Positions 12,692-23,318 of a stretch of DNA of 64,000 bases are shown here, piece by piece (the first letter of the stretch is position 1; every line of letters starts with the position of its first letter). The stretch spans positions 1,860,001 to 1,924,000 of the forward strand of contig NC_089441.1 in NCBI RefSeq assembly GCF_026210795.1, written 5' to 3'. Origin of the DNA: Rhizophagus irregularis (taxonomy: Eukaryota > Glomeromycota > Glomeromycetes > Glomerales > Glomeraceae). The notes under the pieces were generated by a model. It was given only the letters and a program-made list of their open reading frames with translations. It ran no database searches and was not told the DNA's origin. The translations under genes were made by a program, and so were the position numbers.

Positions 12692-13572
12692 CTGCTGCTG
12701 CTGTAAAGGCCAGTATGATGGAATTGATGACTGGTGATATGTTGTTGTTGTTGCTGCTGCTATTGTTGTTGTTGCAATAGCTGCTGTTGTTGCAGTTGAT
12801 GCAGCAGTAGTTGTTAATGCGGTTGGTATTGGTGGTGTTGTTGATGCGGTTGTTGATGCGGTTGTTAATGCGGTTGTTGATGTAGTTGTTAATGCGGTTG
12901 GTATTGGTGGTGTTGTTGATGCGGTTGTTGATGCGGTTGTTGATATGGTTGTTGATGTGGTTGGTAGTGTTGGTGCAGCTAGTATTAGTGCACTTGTTGT
13001 TGTTGGTGCGGTTGGTGTTGGTGTTGTTGTTACTGCTGTGGTCGTTGCTGCTATTGTTACTGCTCTTGCCGCAGCTATAATAATATAATAGAAGTTGTTT
13101 TAAAGTTAAATATATATATATATAAAAAAACAAATTTTATTAATTTTATTACCAATTCCGAACGAGGATACTCCGAACAAAGGTACTCCGAACAAGGGTA
13201 CTCCGAACGAGGGTGCTCCAAACGAAGGCAAAGGTACTCCGAACGAGGGTGCTCCAAACGAAGGCACTCTGAACGAGGGTGCTCCAAACGAAGGTACTCC
13301 GAACGAACTAAACGTAGAAGTTCTCCCACTTCTAAATACTGGTGGTCTATTTATTACAAGTCGTCAAAAAATGTATTTTAAGATTATAAGATTATAATTA
13401 AAGATTTTTCTTTTATTTATTTATTTATTTATCTATTTTTTTACTTTATTTATTTCTTTTATTAATTATTTTACTTACTGCAAGTTATTAATAAGCGCGT
13501 TAAGCGTCGTTTTATGAATAGAGTTAGTTCCTTCTTTAAACTCCTGCATTGTTGTTTGGTGAGCAAATAGAA

Positions 13573-13648
<76 letters not shown>

Positions 13649-13657
13649 GGTATTCAT
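12300..13657 (-). CDS. Four-exon FG-repeat / Thr-rich / poly-Gln / double zinc-knuckle protein
   Basis: Exons on the minus strand: 13657-13479, 13346-13153, 13074-12532 and 12451-12300. All splice phases agree, giving 355 codons plus stop. The protein starts MNT followed by about 26 Asn, then FAHQTTMQEFKEGTNSIHK. Exon 2 encodes about ten phenylalanine-glycine repeats of the type PSFGAPSFGVP, like those of nucleoporins. Exon 3 is Thr/Ala/Ser-rich and then poly-Gln, ending QRMQRRQRECFEST. Exon 4 has two knuckles, CYYCNDNHYIFAC (one residue short of the classic spacing) and CVNCWADDHMVMSC (exact CX2CX4HX4C), and ends KIREPWL. RNA or nucleic-acid binding with phase-separating or nuclear-pore-like character is an inference. 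One in-frame TAA at 12620-12622 lies in the Gln tract, so the copy may be a recent pseudogene, or the base may be an assembly error in CAA repeats. The repeat DNA makes misleading ORFs on the other strand. Confidence 0.65.
13570..13648. repeat. ATT microsatellite, about 26 units
   Basis: Uninterrupted trinucleotide run. On the minus strand it is the Asn codon run (AAT) of the gene's first exon, so its length changes the protein but not the frame. Confidence 0.95.
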
Positions 13658-14958
13658 TTTTTAGAATTAGAAGCGAGGTGAGAGATACGAAGAAGGTGAG
13701 AGACGCGAGAAAGGTGAGAGACTTGAAATAAAATCCATTTTATTTTATTTTTTTTTTATAAGGAGGTAAAAAAAAATTAAAAATCATGGAATTAGGGGAA
13801 TTTTTTTTTTTAGTAAAAAATCATGGAAAAAAATTTTTTTTTGTACGGAAAAAATTTTAAAATCATGGTAAATTTCTAAATTAGGGAATATTCCATTATA
13901 TAGATAATCTAAGATTGAGAGTATTATAAATTTAACCATATAAATAAAATAATGGGCTAACTGCAGAATACAAAAATACACAAAACGTTATTAAAATATC
14001 ACATGCAATTTTGCATATCATATAAGAAATCCATAATACAATTGTGAAATAATAGTACTATATAATAGCCATTTAATATATATATAGCAATAGCCATTTA
14101 AAAAATCAATGGCGCAAAAAATAATTAACCAAAGCATTTTGTTACATTCTGTTCTGTTTAGTATTGGTAGGCTAGTGGTCACTTGTACATTTAGTTTTAG
14201 TTGTGAAGTATTACATTTTGTAAGAACTAAAATCGTTGAATTGTCTAGCCACGTTTTCTAAAAACTGCTTCTTTGTGTGGGTTCGCGAGGTAAATTCATA
14301 TTTTGTAATCACATACCATTCGAATGTCTTTGATATTAAGGCCGCTGTTGAGTATTAGGTCATCATTTTGTAATCACATACCATTCGAAATGAGGCACCT
14401 GTTGACTGTTAATAAAGTATTAGTGATTAAATTCTTTTTGTCAATTGATAAAAAAAAAGGTTCAAATTTGTGTAATTTTTTTATAAGAGATGGTTATGAT
14501 TTAATCATCTAACTGTTGATCAATCTCACGATAATAGTATAGTGTCTTACATCAAAGTGTTTAGTAATGTTGCGAGTGAGTCATGGGTGAGTCGCGGGTG
14601 AGTCGCGGGTGTTCAGTATATTATAAGTATTATATTATCGCGGGTGAGTCGCGGGTAAAATCGCAGAATTATACATAAACATCGAGTAATTCAATTTGAT
14701 CAATCAGAGTAGTAATTCATTACATCATTAATAAGTAATATTATTATTAATTAGACTTTTATTTATTGATATTTATTACATCATTAACAAGTAAGTATTA
14801 TTTAATTTATGAAAAAAAAAATTAAATCAAATTCATTCGTTTTCCTCATTTCCTCATTTTTTTTTAAAAAAAATTCAATTTTAATTATTTTTTTTCAAAA
14901 AAAATTTCAATTTCAATTTTTTTTTTTCAAAAAAAATTTTAATTTTAATTGTTTAAAA
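13658..14958. other. Intergenic DNA with short direct repeats
   Basis: Contains a direct repeat of TTTTGTAATCACATACCATTCGA (about 14300 and 14368) and a cluster of GAGTCGCGGGT units at 14577-14658. Between 14809 and 14950 an ATG-led ORF is only poly-A/T-derived and is not believed. Probably promoter and 5' region of the following pseudogene. Confidence 0.5.
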
Positions 14959-15727
14959 ATGTGGACCGATGACGAAGTTAGAATGTTGATTGACGAAAGA
15001 AAAGAAGGTAACGATCATTACCACTCCCTCGGTGGGGGAGTTGTAAGAGAGCGTGGTGGACCTCAACCGCTGCAAAAATCAACCAGAGATACCGAACTAC
15101 TTATACAGGGCGCCAGGCTTCTGAAAAATTCCATGGCATCGTAAAGGATTGCTGTGTAAATATTCAATATTATACAAATACTATACTATCATTATCTCTT
15201 CAAATATAAGCTAATTTACATAATCTTTCTAGTTAATGGAATTATCTTTAAGTGAGGACCCGAGAGGAAAACAAACAAGAAACGGAGAAAGATATCATGT
15301 AGAGTTCAGAAGTGGGTTTTGGAAAAAACCAAGTAAATATTTAATTTTGAATCTGTAAAATTTTTAATTTCTTTTACTAAATAGTATTGATTTCTAAATA
15401 ATATTTTTAGAATTACAACGGCAACGGTCACAACGGTCATAAAAGTTACAAAGACAACAACAGGATCCTGATCAGGATCATAAGTTACGAAGTCAACAAC
15501 AACAACAGCAACAGCATCAGCAGAATTCTGATCATCCTGATCAGGATCAAAAGTTACGAAGTCTAGAGGATCAGAAAGTGGTCCAAATATTTGATGAATT
15601 ATTATGAAGTCAACAGCAACAGCAGGATCAGCAAGTGGTCCAAGTATTTGATGATGAATTAGAAAGAGAGGATTCTAGCCAGGCTAGCCAGTCTAGCCTG
15701 GCTATTTGGGAAATTGACGATGATTAA
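14959..15727 (+). pseudogene. Myb/SANT-like DNA-binding protein, broken copy
   Basis: The ATG at 14959 opens MWTDDEVRMLIDERKEGND, the first helix of a Myb/SANT-like (trihelix-type) domain. The second half, WWTSTAAKINQRYRTTYTGR then EKFHGIVKDCC, is in another frame. The shift falls at the GTGGGGGAG run near 15035, as if one G were missing. Exon 1 ends at 15155 and exon 2 (15233-15332) encodes LMELSLSEDPRGKQTRNGER and FRSGFWKKP. Exon 3 (15411-15727) is Gln/Asp-rich with a duplicated DPDQDHKLRSQ-like segment and ends AIWEIDDD. Exon 3 also carries a TAA and a TGA in frame. Intron phases are intact. The family is very large in Rhizophagus-type genomes and is thought to bind DNA. This copy should be inactive. 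Confidence 0.75.
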
Positions 15728-16310
15728 TAATTCATTTTAATAGTATTAATTAATAAATCATTTTAATAAAAAAAATATTCATATTATTATAATTATTGCT
15801 ATAGTATTAACGTGATTTTTATTATAAAGGCTAAATATCAAATTGACTCTCTGCCTAATTGTTGTATCTATAAACAATTTTATTTATAAACGTTATATTA
15901 TAATACATTGCAATACGTCTGTGATAAATAAATATGTCTGTTATTAATAATGATGTCCATTCTATAGGTAAGATGGAATCAACCAGCCAGAGAATATAAT
16001 ATATAATGGGTATTTGGAATTGTCGCAAACGTTTATTTCTAATTTTATTAGATTGAAATTAAGGGATTTTATATAAAACGCGTAATAAAAATTTACAATA
16101 CAAAAGAACTTTAAAGTACAATGTAAAAGAACTAATAAGAATTTATTTACTAAACTCACTATTTAAGAAAATCCGAAATAAGAATTTATTTACTAAACTC
16201 ACTATTTAAGAAAATCCGACATGCACATCGCACATCTTTCGATGTAAATCCGTTTACATCGAAATACTCAATTTACCATTTGACTAAATAGACAATTTTT
16301 AATTAAATTA
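15728..16310. other. Intergenic DNA, 3' flank of the transposase, with a 43-bp tandem duplication
   Basis: 16134-16176 and 16177-16219 are two copies of a 43-bp unit containing TTTACTAAACTCACTATTTA. Nothing else recognised. The end of the CACTA-type element should lie here, but no CACTA-like terminus was identified. Confidence 0.5.
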
Positions 16311-19300
16311 TTATTCCCATTCTTCCATACATTCCTTATCAATAATATATGTTTTACGTCCCAATTTCATAAAACCTACACATCTATTGATTGCAGTAAC
16401 ATCAATAAATTGTGTAGAACCATCACCTACAAAGGAAGTTGTACCTAATGAATCTTCATTAACTTCATTTGTCCATGTTACGTTCGCTAGCATTATTTTC
16501 TGATCCATATACCCGTATAAAAAATAATAATTAACCTGGGCGTAAAATGATTTAGTTACGAATTCTGGGATTGCACTTGGTAAGTGAGCCCATTTGTCAA
16601 TTTCTAAACGGGTCTAAAATGAAAATTATTAAATAAAACTTACAAAATTAATTTACAAAATTAATAAATGATTATATTGCATTAAATACTAACCAAAACA
16701 GTGTAATTAATTCGTGCCCAGTCTTTATTTCTACGTATCCATTCTGACCCAATTACTCGACCATCGGAAGTTATTAAACGACCAAATTTTGTTCCGTTGG
16801 TTTCAAAATCCTAAAAAATGTAAAAAATGTAAATATTAGTCAATATTTAATTTTAAAATTGAAAATAAAATAACATAAAATAAAATAATACATACATTTA
16901 ATCGCATTTCTGATGCACGATCATCTATTACACATAAATGATCTTTTATTTTTTTAACTTCTTGGAATGTAAGAGTATATGGTTTAGAAGGCCATTGAAA
17001 TTCTTCTTCATAATTCTCATTTGTATAAACCAAGTGCTCTTTATATTTTTTATCAGATATAGGAGGAAAGATCTGGTCATAAAATTTTCTAAAATAACAC
17101 AAATTATTAAATAATTCTAACAAATATACATTGTTTGTTAGATTTTTATATGGATGGAGGCGTGATTTTGCTAGCGGTTGTAACATTCCACAAGTACGTT
17201 CCATAGGAAACTGCCATGTTGACCAACATGGTCCAGTATCCTGAATACTATCAGCAACATGTAAAATATAATGAAAGCATACTTTCATTACACTTAGTCG
17301 GGCAGCCAAAAACTGATAATAATAACTAAAAATAATATTATTTTAATAAAAGAACAATAATTCAATAAATAAAATAAATGTTGTAATATATATACCGTTC
17401 ATAATGTTGATAAAATAGCAATAATAATTTCCTTATTTCTTCTTGATCATGTAAAGATAATACTCGTTTTTGACAAAGCTGAACAGCTTTAACAAAAAAG
17501 GACCAACCTTTAAGATAATTTGCCGGCAAACGATCTTTTAATAAAGGTAAAGAATATAAGGTTATCCATGAAGCCCACTCCTCTGCTTTGTAACCATTAT
17601 GGTGATGTAAGATATTTTGTGGTGGTCGACCAAAATCAGTTGGAATGGATTTTCTTACGGTTTCCATTTCAATCCCAATCTCAGTCCATTGTTTGTTGTT
17701 AATTACATATGGCTGATCATTAAGAATAGAATCTTTAAAAAAACAACCCATCCAATGTTTTAACATATATAATGCGATGTTTTCATAAAACAAATGCATA
17801 ATATCTATTGGAAAACATGTAAAAAATTGAGTTGTTTCTATTTCTAATAAAACACTACGTCCTGTAACACCTATTTCAAAATAATAATTATTAATTTTAT
17901 AGTAAAAAAAATTATGTTGCAATAGATTTATTATTTACCTAAATCAGAAATTAATGTATCGCGTGTTCTTGATGGCGGTATTGTCGTTATTTGTTCAATT
18001 CTTATCATATAATCTCTATGAGTTCTTTTTGGTAAATCTGATGGATTATAAGTTTTATATGTTTCAATTGATGGTGGTGGTGTTGTAGGATAATATACAT
18101 GATTATTATATATCCCACGAAGATCACAGTAACGACATGCCATGTATGAATTATGTCCAGTTAAGCAAGCAAGTTTTGATAATCCGGGAGTATCTCCAGA
18201 CCAGGAAAGTACCGTAACTTTTAAGAGGAAATTCTCATTCGTAGCACCATCATAGCATTCAACACCATCTACAAATTTACAAATTTACAATTATTTTTAA
18301 TATATTTTTTTTTTATCATTAAGTTTTATCATAATGTATGTAATTAAAATTACCATTTAATAAGCATAATTCTTCAACTATTGGTTTCATAAAAGAATTA
18401 AAATTTTTTGGAGCTTTAGGACCCGGGATTAGAGGTAGGCTCCGAATCTGGTCAATCCGGTCATCCTAGGATCAATCCGTCTAATAGGCGGATTCGGATT
18501 GATCAGATGAATCCGTCAAATAGACCGGATGGATGACCGGATATCCGATCAATCCTATACGGGATCGACAAAAAAATTTCCTTTTTAGGAATTTTTATGT
18601 TACACGACCGGAAACTAAATTTAGAAAAACTGGTTTTTTGTGGAACGGGTATCGCCAAATATGGAAACGATCGACATACCCGTGAGTCACGTGACAACAA
18701 TTAAATACCTTAATCATAAATTCCGGCTGAAATTAATGATCGGCGAAAAATGTCCTTTTTAGGATTCTTGTGAAACCCAAAATTTCATTTTTGCTGGGAA
18801 ACAAAATTGCCTTTTTTGGATTTGTGTAACGTTACTCATACCTAAAAAGGATAATTCCATGCCGATTACTTAATTCCGGCCGGAATTATAATCAATCCGG
18901 TCAATCCGCGGATAATCCGATGATCCGATTTTTTTAATCCGGATTGATCCGTCACGTGATCATCCGGATGACGGATTGACCAGATTCATCCGGAGCGCAC
19001 CTCTACCCGGGATGATTGAAGTAATAAGTAAATTTTCTTTTTTTACACGTTGATGGGGTGGCAAATTAGCATTAATAAATAAAACTATCCAACAATCATC
19101 ACATTTTTGTTTGAATAGTTGATAACCATCAACAGAACCTAAAAGTGCAATATCACGATCGTCTTGAAAATATCCCTCTTGGGATAGATATTTATATTGT
19201 GAGCCGTCAAATACATCGCCAATAGCACCATTATCTTCTCTGGTAATATATTCAGAACGATAACGTAATTGTTTTGCGCGTGTTGGATCTTGATATTGAA

Positions 19301-20444
19301 TTTTAAATCGATTCTGAATTGAAAAATATGCTACTTGTGCTCTTGGTCGTCCTCCTTCTTGATAACATTCAGCTTTACAATAGGTACATTTATTTAATGT
19401 TTTCAAATTACCAGTAAAAGCACAGCATGAATTTATGCACATATCAACCCAAATTGGTTTAATAGGAACTATATTTTTAAGTGTTTTTATTAGTGTATAT
19501 TGACTTGTAAAATTACCACTAGCTGCAGTAACAATTTCTTTAAAGGCTGCATCAGTAATATTTCGTCAAGTTTTTACTTCAAGAAGACGTAAACCTCTAG
19601 CAACTTCATCATTAATACTATTAATATTAGACCCTACAATATTAGACCCTACAAATAATATGTATTTGCATTAATAATAAATAATTTTAAATAAATAAAT
19701 AAATATTGCGTATATTACCTTCTGTTAAATTAATACCGTCATCAGATGATTCATTATCGCTACTATATAGTCCTTTTTGTAATACTTCAAATGTATTATT
19801 ATCATCAAAAGAATCATATAAACTTTCATAAGATTCAGATTCAGTTGCAGTTGATGATTCTGTTTTTTCATCAGAATTGTCACGATTGTCATGGTGTTCT
19901 TGATTGTCATCATAGCAATCATCATCAATTACCATGAGAACGGGAGTAGGAGATCTTGAAGATCTATTATCAAATTCATTCCTCCTATCATCATTACAAT
20001 TAAAATATAATATAAAACATTTAATAATCATTATTAGTTAACGAATAACAGAAATATTCTCCTTAATACTTACTGTTTATATTCTACATCATTATCATCA
20101 TGATTATTATCGTCGTAGTCGTTATTATTATCATCATTATCGCCATCATTATCGTGGTCATCATCGTAATCGTTATCGTCATCGTGGTCTTTGTCGTGGT
20201 CGTTATTATTATCATCATTATCGTTATCATTATTATCGTCGTCATGATCGTTATTATTATTATTATTATCATCATTATCGCTATCGTCATCGTCGCTATC
20301 ATCATCGTTGTCGCTAAAATTATAATTCTTTTTTGCATTTTTAATATGTCTCCATTTGGTAGTAGGATGCACATATTTACCAATATTATCTGATCCTTTT
20401 TTTTTACATTTGGAACATATACATAATACTTTATTATTCGACAT
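16311..20444 (-). mobile_element. CACTA/EnSpm (Plavaka-type) transposase gene, spliced and broken
   Basis: The start at 20444 encodes MSNNKVLCICSKCKKKGSD and HPTTKWRHIK, a short zinc-finger-like N-terminus, then a very acidic Asp/Asn tract. The next exon begins at about 20004 (RNEFDNRSS). Further minus-strand blocks include GNFTSQYTLIKTLKNIVPIK, a Cys-rich patch at 19442-19370 (CINSCCAFTG, CTYCKAEC), SWSGDTPGLSKLACLTGHNS with CRYCDLRG, and the Tnp2 signature DIMHLFYENIALYMLKHW (about 17860-17750). After those come PCWSTWQFPMERTCGM and a C-terminus ending EWE at 16311. Introns are short and phases agree where checked. The copy is dead: a TGA at 19568-19566 replaces what is probably Trp or Arg, and a MITE splits the exon at 18430-19005. 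The element's own termini were not located. Confidence 0.8.
18430..19005. mobile_element. hAT-type MITE, 576 bp, inserted in the CACTA transposase
   Basis: The ends are TAGAGGTAGGCTCCG and, reverse-complemented, TAGAGGTGCGCTCCGG, followed on both sides by AATCTGGTCAATCCG. The 8-bp duplication CCCGGGAT flanks it at 18422-18429 and 19006-19013. Both the TAGAGGTG-like terminus and the 8-bp duplication are typical of hAT elements. Subterminal GATCAATCCG and CACGTGA motifs recur. No transposase is encoded, so it needs one in trans. With the element and one copy of the duplication set aside, the host transposon's exon reads on without a break (IIPG then PKAPKNFNSF), which proves insertion into a once-continuous exon. 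Confidence 0.9.
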
Positions 20445-21532
20445 TTTTTTTCCAATACTTTTTTTTCACAATTTATAAAAAATAAACACTTTTTTTTTAC
20501 ACTATACAAGATTTATAAAAATTAAAAACTAAAATACTTTTTTTTTTTTCACACTGCATAAAATTTATGTTTCAGATTTTATAAGCTAAAAAATTTTGAT
20601 TTATCTTTATTCGGAATAATTTGTACACAAATATTCCTGTCGTTTTAAGATGGCTGTGTAATTTAAAAATAGATGAAAACTCCCTTTTTTGTACTTCGAA
20701 TATTGTATTAAAAAAAAGATTTTTTTTTTTTTAAGAACAATTGATAATGTTTCTGCCTATTTTTTTTTTTAAAAAAAAGCATTATACATATCTCTTTACA
20801 TACATCTTTACACCAGTGTTACACACCCATTTATTTCGTTGCGATTAACGATGGATTAATCATCTTAAAAAAAATTATCCTCGTTCGAGGATCTAACACT
20901 TAATCTACAGTAATACTATCACTATTTTTTTGTCGTCAAAAAAAATATATTTTTACGTCAACAATTATTCATCAAATTAAATAACTATTATTTTAAATAA
21001 GTATTACATTCCTGTAAAAATATGATCCGTATTTTATCTTTCCATGTTTTTTTTTATGAATGTATCATTTTAATAGAATTAATAATAGCTTTAAATCATG
21101 GAAATTTTCATCTCGATATCCGTGAATGTATCATTTTCACAGAATTTTTACGGAAGACACGGAAGACACGGAGAAATAATGGAAAAATTCGGATAAAAAT
21201 TTTTTATAGGGGTTAAAATCTTATGATAAAATGGCTGTGTAATTTTAAAATAGATATGAAAACCTCCTTTGTATTCCTTTTTTGTACTTCGAATGCTGTC
21301 ATTTTTTAAAAAAAAGATTGTTCTTTTTTTTTTAAAAAAAAAAGATCACTTTAAGAAACTTTGGTCTTCGGTTGAAGTCTTATGATGAAAAACCCCTTTT
21401 TGTATTCCTTTTTTGTATACAATATTACTGTCAAATATTGTCACTTTTATATTCCTTTTTTGTATACAATATTGCTGTCAAATATTGTCAATTTTTTTTA
21501 AAAAATCTTAAGAAAATCGATAATGTTTCTAC

Positions 21533-21563
<31 letters not shown>

Positions 21564-22040
21564 AAATAGGAAACAACTTCCCAAAAAATATTAATACTAA
21601 ATCTAGTGGGAAATCTTCATATTTTTATTAAGTCACGCACGATTATAATAATTTGTTATAATAATTTGTATCGTTTATTCATTTTATTATTCTTTATTTA
21701 AAAAACTCTACTGTAACTGTTGAAATAGCTAATTTATAAAAACCCTTTTATATTCCTTTTTTGTACACAATATTGCTATCAATTTTTTTTAGAAAAAAAA
21801 TTTGATCGTTGTATTTTTCTTTTTTAAGAAATGTCGATGATGTTTCTGCCTTTTTTTTTAAAAAAAAATTATTCATTTATCTTTCCTTTTTAGGAAAAAT
21901 CGCTAATGTTTCTACCTTTTTTTTTAAAAAAAAAACCTTGTCAAGTTAATATAAATTCAGAGAAATTTAATTCATTCTTTTTTTCTTCATTTTCTTCGTT
22001 CTATCTGAATTTCTCTTCATTACATTTGGATTTTTTTGTT
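20445..22040. other. T-rich upstream region with repeated modules
   Basis: Modules TGGCTGTGTAATTT followed by TTTTTTGTACTTCGAAT occur at about 20650-20705 and 21229-21298. TTCCTTTTTTGTATACAATATTGCTGTCAAATATTGTC-like modules occur near 21405, 21450 and 21745. TTTTTTTTTAAAAAAAA palindromes are frequent. A MITE lies at 21011-21210. The region is upstream of the ATG at 22041 and may include its promoter. Confidence 0.5.
21011..21210. mobile_element. Short MITE-like element with CCTATAAAAA ends, about 200 bp
   Basis: The left end CCTGTAAAAATATGATCCGTATTTT faces a right end that reverse-complements to CCTATAAAAAATTTTTATCCGAATTTTT. Inside, GAATGTATCATTTT occurs twice in direct order (about 21058 and 21124). 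Related ends occur at 48143 and 58700. The family is not identified. Confidence 0.55.
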
Positions 22041-22261
22041 ATGGCTACTAACAAAAAATTAAATAAAATAACCGTTCTTAATCAATCAAAAAAATCGTCA
22101 GATCTTCCTGTTCAACAAAATGTAAGTTAATTTTAGCATTTATATTGCAGTTTGATCTCTTTTTAACATTAAGTTTTAATTATAAATATAGAGAATTCTA
22201 GAAAAAGTGGTGGATGAAACTGTATCAATTTCCAAACCAACCGGTGCTTACATTAATATTG

Positions 22262-22726
22262 GTCATCGGGCTGGATGTGGGTCTCGCTACCGCTCCACCC
22301 ACCTCGGCCTCACGGCCTCGCAGTACCTATATCCCCCCTACGGGGGATCAGGAATCCCCTATATCTGTCACCATCTGTCATTAACATCAGTCATATAACA
22401 ATATACTAAAAAAGGATAAAATAAGGGAAAATAAAGGAAAATACGATAGAATCAGAGGGGTATGACAGATATGACGGATATGACAGATGTTTCAAAAAAA
22501 TCGGGAGAGGGGTATCCCCAGAAAAAAGTTTTGATTTTACCCCCCAGATCTGTCATTCTGTCATAGTTCTGTCATATAATCAGGATTCCGTCTAATAATC
22601 TGTTGGAAGCAGTGAGATAGCAAACCAGATAAGTTAGCAGGTAAGCCCCTAGAAGGTCTATAAAGCCAGTAAGACCAACCCCGTCCCACCCCCGTCAGAA
22701 AAAATAAGTAATTGAACAATGGGTAT
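22262..22726 (+). repeat. Left terminal inverted repeat of the Polinton-like element, 465 bp
   Basis: Matches 36354-36818 in reverse with fewer than about ten differences by eye. It starts GTCATCGGGCTGGATGTGGG, carries a CCCCCTACGGGGG hairpin near 22336, and has many TGACAGA/TCTGTCA units that may bind the integrase or a replication protein. The first gene starts only 30 bp inside it. Confidence 0.95.
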
Positions 22727-22755
22727 ACCATAAGTAACCTATAAGGACAGATAAC

Positions 22756-23115
22756 ATGTATACCCCGCACGCAGTATCAGTAATCCCCGAACTTGTAAGC
22801 CATATCCTGGAACACATTCCAAGTAGCAATTTTGGGCCACATCTTTTAGAAGTCAGCCCAATCTGGAGAGCTGAAGCTGAACGAGTACTCTGGAAGCGGC
22901 ATAAAGAAGCCGAGGAGGCATACGACAGGGCCGTAGAAAAGAAGGAAAAAGCAAACGATGCTCTTGGCCAATCATTGGAGGAGGAGGGTACCCTCCGTGA
23001 ACTTGAATGGAAGGCGTATCAAAAGGCTTGTAAAGAGTTAACGGACACTAGAAAAAAGCTAACTATAGTAAAAGGAGCTCTTGAGCGGTTTGGATTTCAG
23101 ATATATGTAGTTTGA
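22756..23115 (+). CDS. F-box-like protein (element gene 1)
   Basis: A 119-residue ORF whose first ~45 residues (VSVIPELVSHILEHIPSSNF, then a Trp in SPIWRAEAERVLW) resemble an F-box, the motif that tethers Skp1 and cullin ubiquitin ligases. The rest, from residue 50, is a charged helical or coiled-coil segment. It begins 30 bp inside the left terminal repeat and shares its direction with the helicase and polymerase genes. A second F-box-like ORF lies at 28517-28933. The assignment rests on the pattern only. A role in steering host ubiquitination is inference. Confidence 0.55.
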   Translation: MYTPHAVSVIPELVSHILEHIPSSNFGPHLLEVSPIWRAEAERVLWKRHKEAEEAYDRAVEKKEKANDALGQSLEEEGTLRELEWKAYQKACKELTDTRKKLTIVKGALERFGFQIYVV

Positions 23116-23318
23116 AAAAGGGGAAGGGAAGATTTAGAGCAGTCGTAAAGGTTCGTGGTTTATAGTTTTTTTTTACCCCTAGAAGATAACCAGATATAAC
23201 CGGAGGACCGCAGAATCGCAGGACCATAGGATTACAGGAGGGTAAATTGGTAGGAGTGCAGATCTTTGGAAAAATATTCGGCAATTGAAGATTAGGTAAC
23301 TATAAATTAGTACTCGAT

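Noticed and set aside
12535-12780. Plus-strand Ala/Val-rich ORF and the long minus-strand Asn-rich ORF in the CAG-like tract
   Set aside because: Both are frame shadows of the trinucleotide repeat. The spliced minus-strand frame with zinc knuckles explains the region better.
18503-18700. Minus-strand 65-residue ORF within the MITE
   Set aside because: It lies entirely in non-coding subterminal repeats and has no family features.
20084-20509. Ile/Thr/Met-rich and Val/Ile-rich ORFs near 20.1-20.4 kb
   Set aside because: They are other-frame readings of the Asp/Asn codon tract of the transposase N-terminus.
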